Origin: Sweltsa coloradensis
Taxonomy: Eukaryota; Arthropoda; Insecta; Plecoptera; Chloroperlidae
NCBI GenBank assembly: GCA_024449915.1
Contig: JAMZAV010000167.1
Location: 248,001-312,000 of the forward strand
Direction of reading: 5' to 3'
DNA: 64,000 nt
The notes under the pieces are model-generated. The model was not told where the DNA came from. It saw only the letters and a program-made list of their open reading frames with translations, and ran no database searches. Of the stretch, positions 34,401-43,332 are shown piece by piece. The position numbers and the translations under genes were made by a program. Position 1 is the first letter of the stretch. The number at the start of each line of letters is the position of its first letter.

Positions 34401-37400
34401 CTGTTATTTTCAGAAAACTATTTTAGCTAAAGTCAAGTTAGGCCTATAGCTTTAAAGGTGTTTAGAAACTATGTCCAGAAAACCGATTCTCAAAATTTAA
34501 TTTTGAACTAGACTTGTATATATTACACTTTTGTCCAAAAATCTAAATATAATTTCCAAAAGTGAGGTTATGTCCCGCCCAAAAAAATTCACAATTTTTT
34601 TTCTGTTATTTTAAAGGCCTTCTTTCATTCAGCAAACTTTTCAGACATGTTTCTTCGACTTTCAAATTATCGGGTACAATAGCCTTAAATAGGTCGGATC
34701 GGAACAGGCTTTGTTGGTGACATCAATATTATCGATAATATCGAATCGATAATGGCATTACCATTTTGATAATCGATGATAAAAAAGTATCAATGTGCAT
34801 CTCTAATTTCTACATTAGAAATAAGCCTGCACTAAGGTTATGCAGCGTTTGGTGAATCCTTAAATAGGCCTATATAATATACAAACATTGTTCTAATATT
34901 AACTACGCCCAGGGACCATGATTTAAAAGTCCCAATAGGCCAAACACTAAAGTAAAATAGGGCCGCCATGTTTTCCCATGGCCTGTCAAATGTAGTCATC
35001 GAGTGCTGGTTCCCATGTAATTTGCATGGTGTGCCCCAGAAATATTGACTCTTCATAAGTGTGTCTCAAATCAAAAAAGGTTGGAACCACTGTTCTAGAC
35101 CCCTTGAATTACATCTGATCGCAGACGTACATTTCTTCCCCAATTGCTTGTTTGTCGATGGCCGTGGCATGCAAATGAGTGAGAGTGTGTAGTAGCTCAC
35201 CTGGTAGCCTACAGAATGAAGTGGTGCATCTTGGGTAGCTACACCAACTACTGCATGTGTCCCTCGTTGTCGTGTGGACCAATGAACCTCCCAAACGTGG
35301 AGACCTTTCGTTAAACCAACTTTGCCCCGAATGCAGTCCGTGCTCTATAAACAAACTCTGCATTAGTGAATTTTGATTAAATGAACATGTATGCTGATTG
35401 ACCCTGTTATTAGTCTACAGGCTACATCACAAAGGTCTAGATACAGAATACATAGGTAAAAATATTATTGAATTAAATGCACAATGCAATGCTTTTTAAG
35501 ATGAATGGAACTTGTGTTTTATAGACCCAAGGCATGGGTATTCAAATGTAGCCTGGATTGCTGAAGAAATGTGTGTAGGACAACATACTACTACACTCAT
35601 CCCAAAAATCTACTCAAAGTAAAATGATGATTACTAGGGAAACGCCATATAGGAACTTTTAGCGTCCACAACACAACAACACACAAAACTACATTAATTT
35701 GGTATTGCATTCAGCCAACTTTTTTCTAAAACGCACCAAACGCACTCTAAAAACCTGATTTTCAAATTTTCCACCTGCGGCACTATTGTTGGGGGGCTTT
35801 CCCCCTACTCGGTCCCTATCTCGTACCCCCGGGATCTTATATAGCTCCCCGGGGATGAAAAGTCTGAATTCAACACTGAGTGGAAGTGCAATACTATAAG
35901 AGTATATGGAATGGAAACAGAATTCCTGAGATGCCTGAGGGCCAATTGAAAGACAAAATTGAATGGAAATTGGAAACTGCAACATATTTTGAATAACAAA
36001 AGGGGTAGGGGGTGAATGGTATCTTTAGGTGGGTTTCGGTGGATCACCAATCATAATGTGTGAATAAAACTAATTATTAGGCCTTATATAATATGAATTG
36101 GGGATTGAAACAAATTTACCCTGACCATGTGAAAATTATACACTCAGTAGGCCTATGAGAAAATAGCAGTGTAATTTTGGAAAAAGAAATTGAAAAAATT
36201 TAATGTACCGGTAGACCCTAGTTAGTAACTAATTAGTAATTGAAATGAAATGGGTCTCAATTTGATACAGGCCTACAAAATGTACAATAAAAGTATTGAA
36301 TGGGTATACGTAGTATTGTGTCACCCAGTGGTTTAGCCGAGCTCGTTTAACCGGTTCCCACTCGAACACCGAAGTTAAGCAGAATCGGGCATGGTCATGG
36401 GTAGAGTGGGTGACCGCTCTGCCCTAAACTCACGTATACCGCTGGTTAGAGCAGATGGAGGTTCGAAAGCAAGTGTAACGGCTTTGTTCTCCTCGACGTC
36501 TGCTTGGCAGTCTGGGTTAGTGGAGGAACCTATATGACTATCAAAGTTACACCGTCCTTTCGGATGGGACGTTAAGCCGTTGGTCCCCTTGGTACTTTTC
36601 GAAAGGAGTAGGCTACGTGCCGGTACCGGGTTTCCCCTCCTCCCTTCTGTTCATACTTCATCCTCATCTATCACCACTCATCGTCTCGATTAGCCAAAGT
36701 GAATAAATATGAGACGTTAAGCAATATCCAATCAATCAGTATTGTGTGAAAAATTGTGGCTTTCACAAATTGACACGCATCCTGGGAGGCTATGTTTCTC
36801 TCACATTGGCACCCATGACTGCACAAACATAATGCTAGAAGTTAGATTTTACTGTGCATAGGCCTACCTGTGCAACGGGATGCCTGTGGAATGTCAACTT
36901 ATCGTCATCTTTAACAAATATATTTAGCGATCTATCGTCTGCATTCCATGCATGTTTCATCTGGCAGTCGCGGCTTGCGGCGGGCATGTCCAAAAGAATA
37001 TCGAGTCGAGCGGGTCTCGCAAAATCTTGGGCCAATTCACGTGGGATAACAGGCTTGTACGGTTGTGGGCTCTCGCGGTTAACAGTCTTAACACCTCCTG
37101 TAATAGAAAATAAAAGCAGTTAGAAAAACATAGGCATAGCCTACTTTGTATGCAGAAAATATTAATAACATTAACAATCAAACAATGATGCTGCATGATA
37201 GACTAGTTTATAAGCGAAAATACAGGCATGAGAAAAGGCATTCTTTACATTAAAATATTTAAACTTTTTGGCAAGATGGATCAAGCTGTTGGAATTTAAT
37301 TATTTCAATATAGGGCCTATAGGCTAAGGAACATCCAAAAGAGAAACATATGTTGTTGATATAAAAAGTTTTTAAAGCAGCAGTGTCGGTGGGCATAATG

Positions 37401-40400
37401 TTCATCAATCATCATGGTCAACCAAAGTAACATTAGAACTTTAAAGTAATTCTATCCTACCCTAATCAGCAATTTATAAATTAGTTATTTGAAATGTTTA
37501 ATACTAGTTAAACTTAAATTGTTGGTTTTCGTATGTATGTAGGTATGGGATTGTAAATTTATTACGACACGAGTCAATGCCATCATCCAAACCCTACTGG
37601 TTGTAAGCTTACCAATCTAGATTTGATTCCCTAAAAAGCAGAGAGTTGTATGTGTGACAAAATTATGAGAAATTTGATTTATTTGCATCCTTCTATTTTA
37701 GCCTACTAAGTTTCTATCGAATTAACTTGACTTATTTCAGAACAAGCCGTTTTCCTTAGCGTACGGGAGCAATGCAAAACTCAAAAACTTACGAAAACCT
37801 AGGGTATGCCCATTTGTACGCGGTGGCGGATACAAAAGGGATACAATGAGACTCTGGCTTTCATGAAAAATGATAACAGCCCTTGACACGACTGCATCGT
37901 CGACTCCCCCTCCAGTCCGTTACCAATTCCGGAATGTGCTACTGTTTCCAATGTGTGTGTGTTATGCAATGCAGACAAATAAAAAGTTAATAAAAACAAA
38001 TAGGCCCAATAAAAAATATAGACTGAAAAGACAAAATTGTTTTTAAGTCAGTTACTACCACTGCCGTCTGGATGTATGTAAAGGTACAAACAGACTGCTT
38101 GTCACGACTCCACAAAATTCGGTCATGACTTTCAGTCGATAAAATAAGTTCCCGACCCATTAACTAACACCATCTATGGTGCAAATCTGGAACTACATCT
38201 GTGAAACTTCCTTTGCCTACTTTAGTTTGTTTTCATAATGCATGGAAAGTAAACAGTTGTTCAGTAGGCCTATGTAAAACGTTCTAGTTAATTATTCAAA
38301 TATCATTTTTTGGTCTACCTTTATTATTATTAATTAAAAGCCCATAAAGCCCAATCCTAAACCTTAAAAAAATTTAATTCTGCCCCCTTAACTAACCCTA
38401 GGCCTACCTAGCGGCAAACCGACAAAGCTCTACCTTTACATAAATCCAGACGGCGGTGGTTACAAGGCCTACACTTGTAATATACCTGGTTTGAAATATG
38501 AGATGCACAGTGCATACAATGGCTTGGTACACTACACATCCTAGTAAGGTTGGGGCATAGATATTGAACCCCTATTGTAGGCTAGATTAGCAGTCGGTGG
38601 TCCACTTCCGTGACAATTAGAAGCCATCTTGAAATTCCAGTTTACATGTTAATCAAATGGGAGCGATTTGTAGCACAAATAGTTCTCAAGATTGCCGCCA
38701 GGTTGACAGGTAAGCATTCCAGCCTTTAAAACTAAATGATTACTAAATTCCCTTATGCAATAACTTCGTATTGTTTCTGTTTGTTCAATACCATGCTGCA
38801 CAAGCTAAAACCATATCAAACAATCCCGTAAAATACTTTATTGCAATAAAAAAGCATCAATTAAAACGCCAAATTGCCATCTTGAAATGGGCCGATTGAC
38901 TCTTCAATTTGTTACGCTCGCGCCTGTGCGGAGGTATATGAGACTGCTAATCTAGCCTACAATAGGGGTTCAATATCTATGGGTTGGGGACAGGTCAAAC
39001 AATCAGATAGAATGAGGCGCGTAGGAACGTTTTGAGAGTTGGGGGGGGGGGGGGGTTGTATATATACCTTGTCTTCATCGGAGGGGTCACCGATTATAAA
39101 GTCCCGATTATAGCCCATTAAAAAATGGTTCCTCTGGTAGGTTTTACACAATTTTTAAAGTTCTGAACAGATTTTGGTGAGGTCATTTGATTGATTTGAA
39201 TGTTGTATAGTTAGGCCAACATCAGTTTTTACTAGCTTGTCGTTTTGTTTTGGGAAATAATTTGGTTAACCAATTTTTTTTGTGTATTTGGTACATAGGG
39301 AGGGTCTACATTTTTTCAAACTAAGCAATCAAAGCTTTGCTTGTTAGGTGCTTAATACCGTTGCTTTAATAGTAGTGAAGCTGCATAATCTCTTCACAAT
39401 ACTCATCCACAAATCGTGTTTCACTTAATAATTAGCCTATGACAAGGGCAGATCTAGCCCTGACTTGTGTGACATTTTGTTTTCAGTGAGTGTCAATAGT
39501 TTCTAATTTGAAGAGAACAAATATCAAGGATGGTCCCACTCTAAGGCATTTAGTCTAGATAACATTTTTTGCATCATTTTGTTACAGCCTAGGGCTACCC
39601 TAATTTTAGAAAACTAACATTGAAAGCCATGTGTACTGTTATCACTAATTTGGGTTGGTTGGGGTAGAGGGGTACAGACTACGGAGTGAGGGGTAAATTT
39701 CAGCTGCGCCCAGGGGTCTTAAATTGTTGAAAAATTGGTGAAACCAACTGAGGGTTGTTAGTTGCGAAAAAGAGAAAAACGAGGAAATTATTGGAGTCGC
39801 GCTAGCCCCCCCCCCCCTTCCCCCCAAAAAAAAACCAGTGATGCCACTGCCTAGAAGTCTAGTACGTGCAAAGTTGAGTGATGGACAGCGTTCTTGCACT
39901 TCACAAATTTATTTACTATTTTAATATCGTACTTTGGCCCTTAAGGCTTATCACACAACACGTTCAAAATTAACGTAAGAAAATTGAAACCCTTCGAAAC
40001 AATGGTGAAGTTTACAACAACTTAACGAGTGACACAATGCACGTAAATGTATGAAGAAGTTGACTCAATCTGAACTTTTCCGTACGTCACGCTAATTTAT
40101 TCTTAATTTAGCCAATCTCAGCCCGTTTCCGAGTGATTTGAATGAGGAATGACGGAAAATTGGTCGAACCTACACATCAATTCCATAGGCCCTAAGAATT
40201 GACACATAACTACTACTAGCAAAAGAATGCTTTATTTTTAATGTATGTGATTGTTAGCACCACATTAATTTTAGGCCTACCGTATGTTACATTAATTTTT
40301 AACGTGTTGTTATGCGATTGTAAACGAGCCTGTACTCTTGTAGGTCTACCAGATCAAACTCCTCGGTATGTAGAAAGTCCTTAGGACCTAGCCTACTAGT

Positions 40401-41939
40401 GGGTTCAGGCCATTGTCAATAAAATCTTTGGTAGGCCTACGGTACGTACCGGTACCTTGATCACTCACATTCTCTCTCAATACAGTCCACTGCTCAGCTA
40501 TTACATTGATAAGGATTGTGTTTAAATCCTGAATTATTGAGATGATCAACGTTTACTTCCCTACAACCCAATAGGCCTACTAAATTGGTCTCTCGTTTAG
40601 TCAGGGTGTTAAGACCCTAGGGCCTACTTGATCTGGTGGCCTAGATAGCCTTGGTGGGCTTTTGCAACCCATCTTTAGCCCTGGTCTCTCTGCAGTACAC
40701 TAGGCTGTCAATGTAGGCCTAAGCATAATTCCGTCAAATTGCTGGAATATCTGTGTAGGCCTATTCCTTCGGTTGGGGGGTCCAAATGCGTTTTGCGATG
40801 TTTTGCGTGAAGCATTGGTGTTAAATGAAATAATACCAAGTAGGCCCTACAAATTGTAAAACACAGGCCTACACACTTTTCTCCTTCAAGGTCATTTTGG
40901 TGAAAATCTGTGCGTTTTAAAGCATCACAATAACCAACTTTTTATCCACTAAATCCTGTTTTTAATCCAAATTTTTCTCTTTCAAGGCAATTTTGGTGAA
41001 TATCTGTGCGTTTTAAAGCATTTAACGTCCAGCATTCTACAAATATCCTGTTTGTTAATCTAAATGTCGAATCTTTCGAGATCATTTTGGTGAAAATGAA
41101 TTTTGGTTTGAAGCATCACAATGACTACGTATTACAGGACGTCCAAAGCGGTTTGTTCAAAACGCTTTGAAAGGAATCGGTTTGAAATACACACCGTATA
41201 TCAAACAACCCAAACTGATTTCTAGTTTCAAAGTGGATCCAACATGGCTGCACTACAGGCCAGCCATAACCTCTTCGTCATAGAATTAATAATTATCTTC
41301 TAGGCCCTACTAGCTTTGACGTCGCAAGGTTGAAAATTCAAAGAAAGTGAGCGAAAACGGGAAGCCTATACTGCCAATGCTTGAAAAACAAACAACAGAT
41401 CGCAGGAGGTGGCGAGATGGCGTGGGCGTGGCGTACGGAACCGCTTTAAAGTGTATATCAGGTTCAAGCCTTCGGATCGAATACTCCAACTCGCTTCCCT
41501 AAAGTGAATTGGATCGGAATCGCTTTAGGTCAAATTCGATATGTATATCAGACTCTGCAATCGTTTTGAACCAAAGTGCTTTCGTTTAATGCGAATTAAA
41601 CCTGCTGTAATACGTAGTCCTTAACCAACTTTGTATGTACAAAAAAATCCTCTTTTGGTCAGATGGCAATTTGCCTTTAATAGGGCCTAGGCCTAGGGCT
41701 ATTGTGATAAAACAGACTTAGTGTAACAGTTATTCTATTTTCTCCATTGAAACGTTTAAGTGCACTTTCACACTTTTTTTGGGGGCAAAACCCGGCCCTT
41801 GGATACGTCACTGCCTCCCCCTAACCTAAATCCTACAAAACATTGTAAAAAGCTTTTGGACCCTCCCCCCAACATCCTTGCGAAGGAGTTCCAATATCTG
41901 TGTTCTGTACGGTTCTGTACCTGATATCTTCTGCCCCAT
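25283..41939 (-). CDS. SPSB1/SPSB4 (gus): SPRY domain and SOCS box protein (gustavus/SPSB1/SPSB4 type), complete spliced gene
   Basis: Six coding exons on the minus strand: 41939-41921, 37097-36868, 35344-35201, 31698-31554, 26831-26673 and 25422-25283. Every intron is GT-AG, phases match (1,0,0,1,1), and the total is 837 nt, 278 aa plus TAA, against about 273 aa for human SPSB1/4. The N-terminus MGQKISG matches the family. A SPRY domain fills about residues 34-231 (FHRHPVAQ at 76-83, [14 protein letters not shown] at 107-120, SAVWGHCEI at 215-223). The SOCS box is about 234-273, with a BC box around PLMDLCRR and a Cul5-box-like LSLP. In the family, Y130 and W218 correspond to residues contacting the DINNN-type ligand motif. 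Such proteins are adaptors of Cullin-RING E3 ligases; fly gustavus binds Vasa, and vertebrate members bind Par-4 and iNOS. The identity is certain; the exact orthologue name is not. Introns are 1.25-4.8 kb and rich in transposons. Confidence 0.96.
25732..25890. repeat. Pair of short direct repeats in SPSB intron 5
   Basis: GTGACCAAACATTGATCGTT then CTCTGGTGGGAAAT near 25732 recurs as GTGACCAAACCTCCATCGTT then CTCTGGTGGGAGAT near 25847. Function unknown. Confidence 0.5.
26673..26831 (-). CDS. SPSB1/SPSB4 (gus): SPSB coding exon 5 (end of SPRY domain)
   Basis: 159 nt, residues 180-232 plus the first base of 233. It reads [20 protein letters not shown], then [13 protein letters not shown] and [18 protein letters not shown]. 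The acceptor is tttttccag and the donor GATC|GTAAGT. W218 lies in the SAVWG motif that lines the peptide-binding surface in this family. Confidence 0.98.
28225..28640 (+). pseudogene. hAT transposase N-terminus with BED zinc finger (fragment)
   Basis: The ATG at 28225 opens a 101-aa frame with an acidic start and then [20 protein letters not shown] and [14 protein letters not shown]: a BED-type finger with C46-X2-C49 and H66-X3-H70. In the next frame 28560-28635 continues [20 protein letters not shown], then AKRITS and a stop, the linker that normally follows the BED finger in hAT transposases. The catalytic core is missing, replaced by the nested element, so this is a decayed transposase lying inside its own inverted ends. 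BED fingers bind the element ends. Confidence 0.75.
28687..29507. mobile_element. Nested short inverted-repeat element inside the hAT
   Basis: Ends TAGGCGTGCACAG and complement of CTGCGCACGCCTA (12/13). The interior has G-rich runs, a GGTGGCGGTGGAGCAGCGAT direct repeat at 29128-29170 and a run of C before the right end. The segment 28817-28905 is found inverted at 35697-35800, so this is a dispersed family. The target duplication is not clear. Confidence 0.55.
30227..31417. mobile_element. hAT element with CCGGTAAT duplication, in SPSB intron 4
   Basis: Ends TAGGGCTGTGCGAG and complement of CTCGCACAACCCTA, with subterminal CTCGCTCG repeats. A perfect 8-bp duplication CCGGTAAT is at 30219-30226 and 31418-31425. 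No transposase: a non-autonomous 1.2 kb copy. The 114-116-aa frames near 30.2-30.5 kb are incidental. Confidence 0.85.
30849..30925 (-). repeat. Diverged tRNA-derived SINE fragment inside the hAT
   Basis: On the plus strand tacaattcagaaattaaaaa then gtccgccccaaccgggaatc gaacc, aligning to the B-box side of the SINE at 20.4 kb, inverted. Confidence 0.45.
31554..31698 (-). CDS. SPSB1/SPSB4 (gus): SPSB coding exon 4 (SPRY core)
   Basis: 145 nt encoding residues 132-179 plus one base. It reads [20 protein letters not shown], followed by [20 protein letters not shown] and FIVPDKFL. The acceptor is tttttttcag and the donor CTTG|GTAAAC. The 8-bp duplication of the hAT element 30227-31417 ends 129 bp downstream of the donor, inside the intron. 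Confidence 0.97.
33126..33725. mobile_element. Tc1/mariner-like short element with about 118-bp inverted ends, in SPSB intron 3
   Basis: Left GTACAGCCAGGGTCATATAT and right its near complement, pairing on through CAAGAGGTCTGA, ACCTCTTTCACCGACATC and GTGAACTGCATTATCGA. If the ends are CAGCCAGG, TA flanks both sides. No transposase. Confidence 0.75.
33919..34805. mobile_element. hAT element with ATTTCTAC duplication, in SPSB intron 3
   Basis: Ends TAGGGATGCACACGATA and complement of TATCAATGTGCATCTCTA, with subterminal ATTATCGAT palindromes. A perfect 8-bp duplication is at 33911-33918 and 34806-34813. It contains the fold-back element 34201-34684. Confidence 0.88.
34201..34684. mobile_element. 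Fold-back element, copy 3, nested in the hAT
   Basis: Right arm closely matches 17.8-18.1 kb and ends in ACAATAGCC followed by TTAA (34685-34688). The left arm begins only at about gtgtaatataaaagtcaag, so its outer ~120 bp are missing. The centre near 34350 (aatacgagttttttccag) differs from copy 2. Confidence 0.75.
35201..35344 (-). CDS. SPSB1/SPSB4 (gus): SPSB coding exon 3 (SPRY core)
   Basis: 144 nt, 48 codons (residues 84-131), phase 0 at both ends. The acceptor is tgtttatag and the donor CAG|GTGAGC. It encodes [14 protein letters not shown], then the hallmark [14 protein letters not shown] and APLHSVGYQ; the Tyr of GYQ is a family ligand-contact position. Confidence 0.97.
35697..35800 (-). 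repeat. Inverted partial copy of the element at 28687-29507
   Basis: The complement reads ccccaacaatagtgccgcag, then gaaaatcaggttttt, tgcgtttggtgcgttttaga: a clear match to 28817-28905. A CTAGGGAAACGCC end lies just left at about 35635. Confidence 0.6.
36322..36737 (+). mobile_element. 5S-rRNA-headed SINE with Deu-like core, 10-bp target duplication, in SPSB intron 2
   Basis: The head (about 36338-36435) resembles 5S rRNA: ACCGGTTCCCACTCGAACAC, CCGAAGTTAAGC and TGGGTGACCGC are in the right order and spacing, including the internal Pol III control region. A B-box-like ggttcgaa follows at 36460-36467. The middle contains CGGATGGGACGTTAAGCCG (36561-), which resembles the core of Deu-domain SINEs. 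The 3' end is gagacgttaagcaatatcc then (AATC)n. AGTATTGTGT is duplicated at 36312-36321 and 36738-36747. This is a SINE, not a functional 5S gene: the first ~16 nt and the 3' stem do not match 5S. Confidence 0.85.
36868..37097 (-). CDS. SPSB1/SPSB4 (gus): SPSB coding exon 2 (start of SPRY domain)
   Basis: It encodes residues 7-83 and ends in FHRHPVAQ. The acceptor (ttctattacag) and donor (CAG|GTAGGC) are clear. It contains [11 protein letters not shown] and the [17 protein letters not shown] stretch, typical of the SPSB N-terminal region that packs against the SPRY core. Length is 230 nt, phase 1 in and 0 out. Confidence 0.96.
38556..38981. mobile_element. hAT-like short element with GGTTGGGG duplication, in SPSB intron 1
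   Basis: About 40-bp inverted ends: CATAGATATTGAACCCC then TATTGTAGGCTAGATTAGCA on the left, exact complement on the right. GGTTGGGG is at 38548-38555 and 38982-38989. 426 bp, non-coding; high end identity suggests recent activity. Confidence 0.85.
39041..39055. repeat. Poly-G run (15)
   Basis: Homopolymer; a C run lies at about 39807-39817 as well. Confidence 0.9.
40885..41115. repeat. Degenerate ~98-bp tandem repeat, about 2.5 units, in SPSB intron 1
   Basis: TTCAAGGTCATTTTGGTGAA, TTCAAGGCAATTTTGGTGAA and TCGAGATCATTTTGGTGAA, each followed at similar spacing by TGTGCGTTTTAAAGCAT or a variant. Confidence 0.7.
41123..41619. mobile_element. Short inverted-repeat element next to the first SPSB coding exon
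   Basis: Exact 15-bp ends GACTACGTATTACAG and complement. Subterminal AAAGCG(G)TTTG-like words recur through the interior. No clear target duplication. Its right end is about 0.3 kb from the SPSB donor at 41920. Confidence 0.5.
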
Positions 41940-42156
41940 GTTCATTCCCCTGTTTACTCGGTTTGTGCGCCTGTGCTCCAGGTATGATGCAGACTTGTTG
42001 GGTAGAACGGTGTGCTTATAGTTGTGTCGTCGCAACTCCCTGGCTTCCACCAGGCTTGAGGCCGCCGTCGACCCAGTGGTGGATCCTCCGCTGTAGCGCG
42101 ACGCGGCGCGGCCGCCTACACCGCCGCTGCACCCGCTCACGCCGCGACTCTTGTAT
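41921..42156 (-). CDS. SPSB1/SPSB4 (gus): SPSB first coding exon (5' UTR or N-terminal extension plus MGQKISG)
   Basis: The ATG at 41939-41937 begins MGQKISG; the last G codon is split by the donor G|GTACAG. A second in-frame ATG lies two codons upstream (41945). The MGQK start is preferred because family members start there and it has A at -3 and G at +4. A good acceptor (tgttgtag) ends at 42157, so the exon probably begins at 42156, with one or more noncoding or coding exons further upstream. The reading frame stays open through all 217 nt before the ATG, giving a Ser/Gly/Arg-rich stretch with no stop. The exon could therefore also encode an N-terminal extension if an upstream exon supplies a start. 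Confidence 0.85.
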
Positions 42157-42956
42157 CTACAACACAAACAAACATTGACGTTAAAAAACAAATTACAAAT
42201 CGTGACACACTTAGCACAGATTCAGTTTGTATGAAGAAAGAAACAAAGAAAATAAAAGTTCCTTTTCAATATCTGGCCAATGGTTATGAACGTTCAAGGA
42301 GTTTTTCGTGTGTGGGAGGGAGGAAGGTAGGCCTACGGCGCGCAGTGTGCTCTTGGCCTTGAGTGACATTAGGACTAGGCCTATCAGTAGGGTCAGGCGC
42401 TAAGCGTCTATATTTTGTACAGGTTCATATTATGCACTACCGGTAAACAAATATAATAATAATTGTGGGTCAACTTTGCCACCACTACACCAGCTCGTTG
42501 CACTGTATAAGATAGGGCCTACAGCCGTACAGTGATCAATTCAACAGTGAAGTGAAATACACATAAATTATGTAACTAGCTCACCTCAATCACTATTATC
42601 ATCTGATAAAAGAATACATTTTAAACATGATTATCACAATCCACTATCCAGTAATTATTTGTTAACATACCGTGATGCTGAGATGGACATGGCAGTTAGC
42701 GCAAACTTGCTGTGCAAGATAAGAAAAACAAAAGCCATATAACAATCGAAGCACCGCCTGATAGATGTAAATTGGCACCAATTTACATGTACAGCAGGCT
42801 GTGAGGCAAGATCTTGAGAATTTTTATTAAAATTAATATTTCTACAAAAACAAATAAAAGGAAATTTATTTTTAAGAATACTAGGTCAACATCACTGGAC
42901 AATCGATGTTATCAATATTCAATCTGTACATCTGAAATACTTCATTCGAAATTTCT
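42157..42956. other. No gene recognised; upstream intron or promoter side of SPSB
   Basis: Contains the acceptor tract for the first coding exon at 42157-42175 and otherwise AT-rich DNA. Confidence 0.35.
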
Positions 42957-42999
42957 AGAGTCGATAAAGAAGCAACGGGGAAACTTCTTTATCGACTCT
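42957..42999. repeat. Perfect 16-bp inverted repeat
   Basis: AGAGTCGATAAAGAAG and its exact complement with an 11-base loop, inside an unassigned 172-aa frame (42814-43332) that has no recognisable domain. Confidence 0.9.
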
Positions 43000-43332
43000 G
43001 ACACAAGTGATCTGATTTTCATTCATAATTTTGTTTTGTTGGCTAGATTATTTCACTTACAAAAGTCAAGTTTAGGTCTGCTGCCTTTTTTGCAAATGCA
43101 AATGTTAATTAATCATCGGTGCATCCAGGGTAAGAAAATTCCTATGCCCAGGTTGCCCAGGGCAACTATAAATATGCAAGAACGGGCAATCAATAATAAT
43201 GAGGTTTTTGTTGCTTGTCTTTCAGGGCAACGAAAAAATCACATGCAATATATTATCAAATCAAACAGGTATACAATAAAATATTACAAAGCAAACAATT
43301 GTGTCAACTTCGAATTGTCTCCGAGCAAGTAA

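Noticed and set aside
36338..36435. A functional 5S rRNA gene
   Set aside because: The 5' start and 3' closing stem do not match 5S, and the sequence continues into a SINE body with a tail and target duplication.
42814..43332. 172-aa gene
   Set aside because: No recognisable domain, contains a perfect hairpin, no splice or promoter support.
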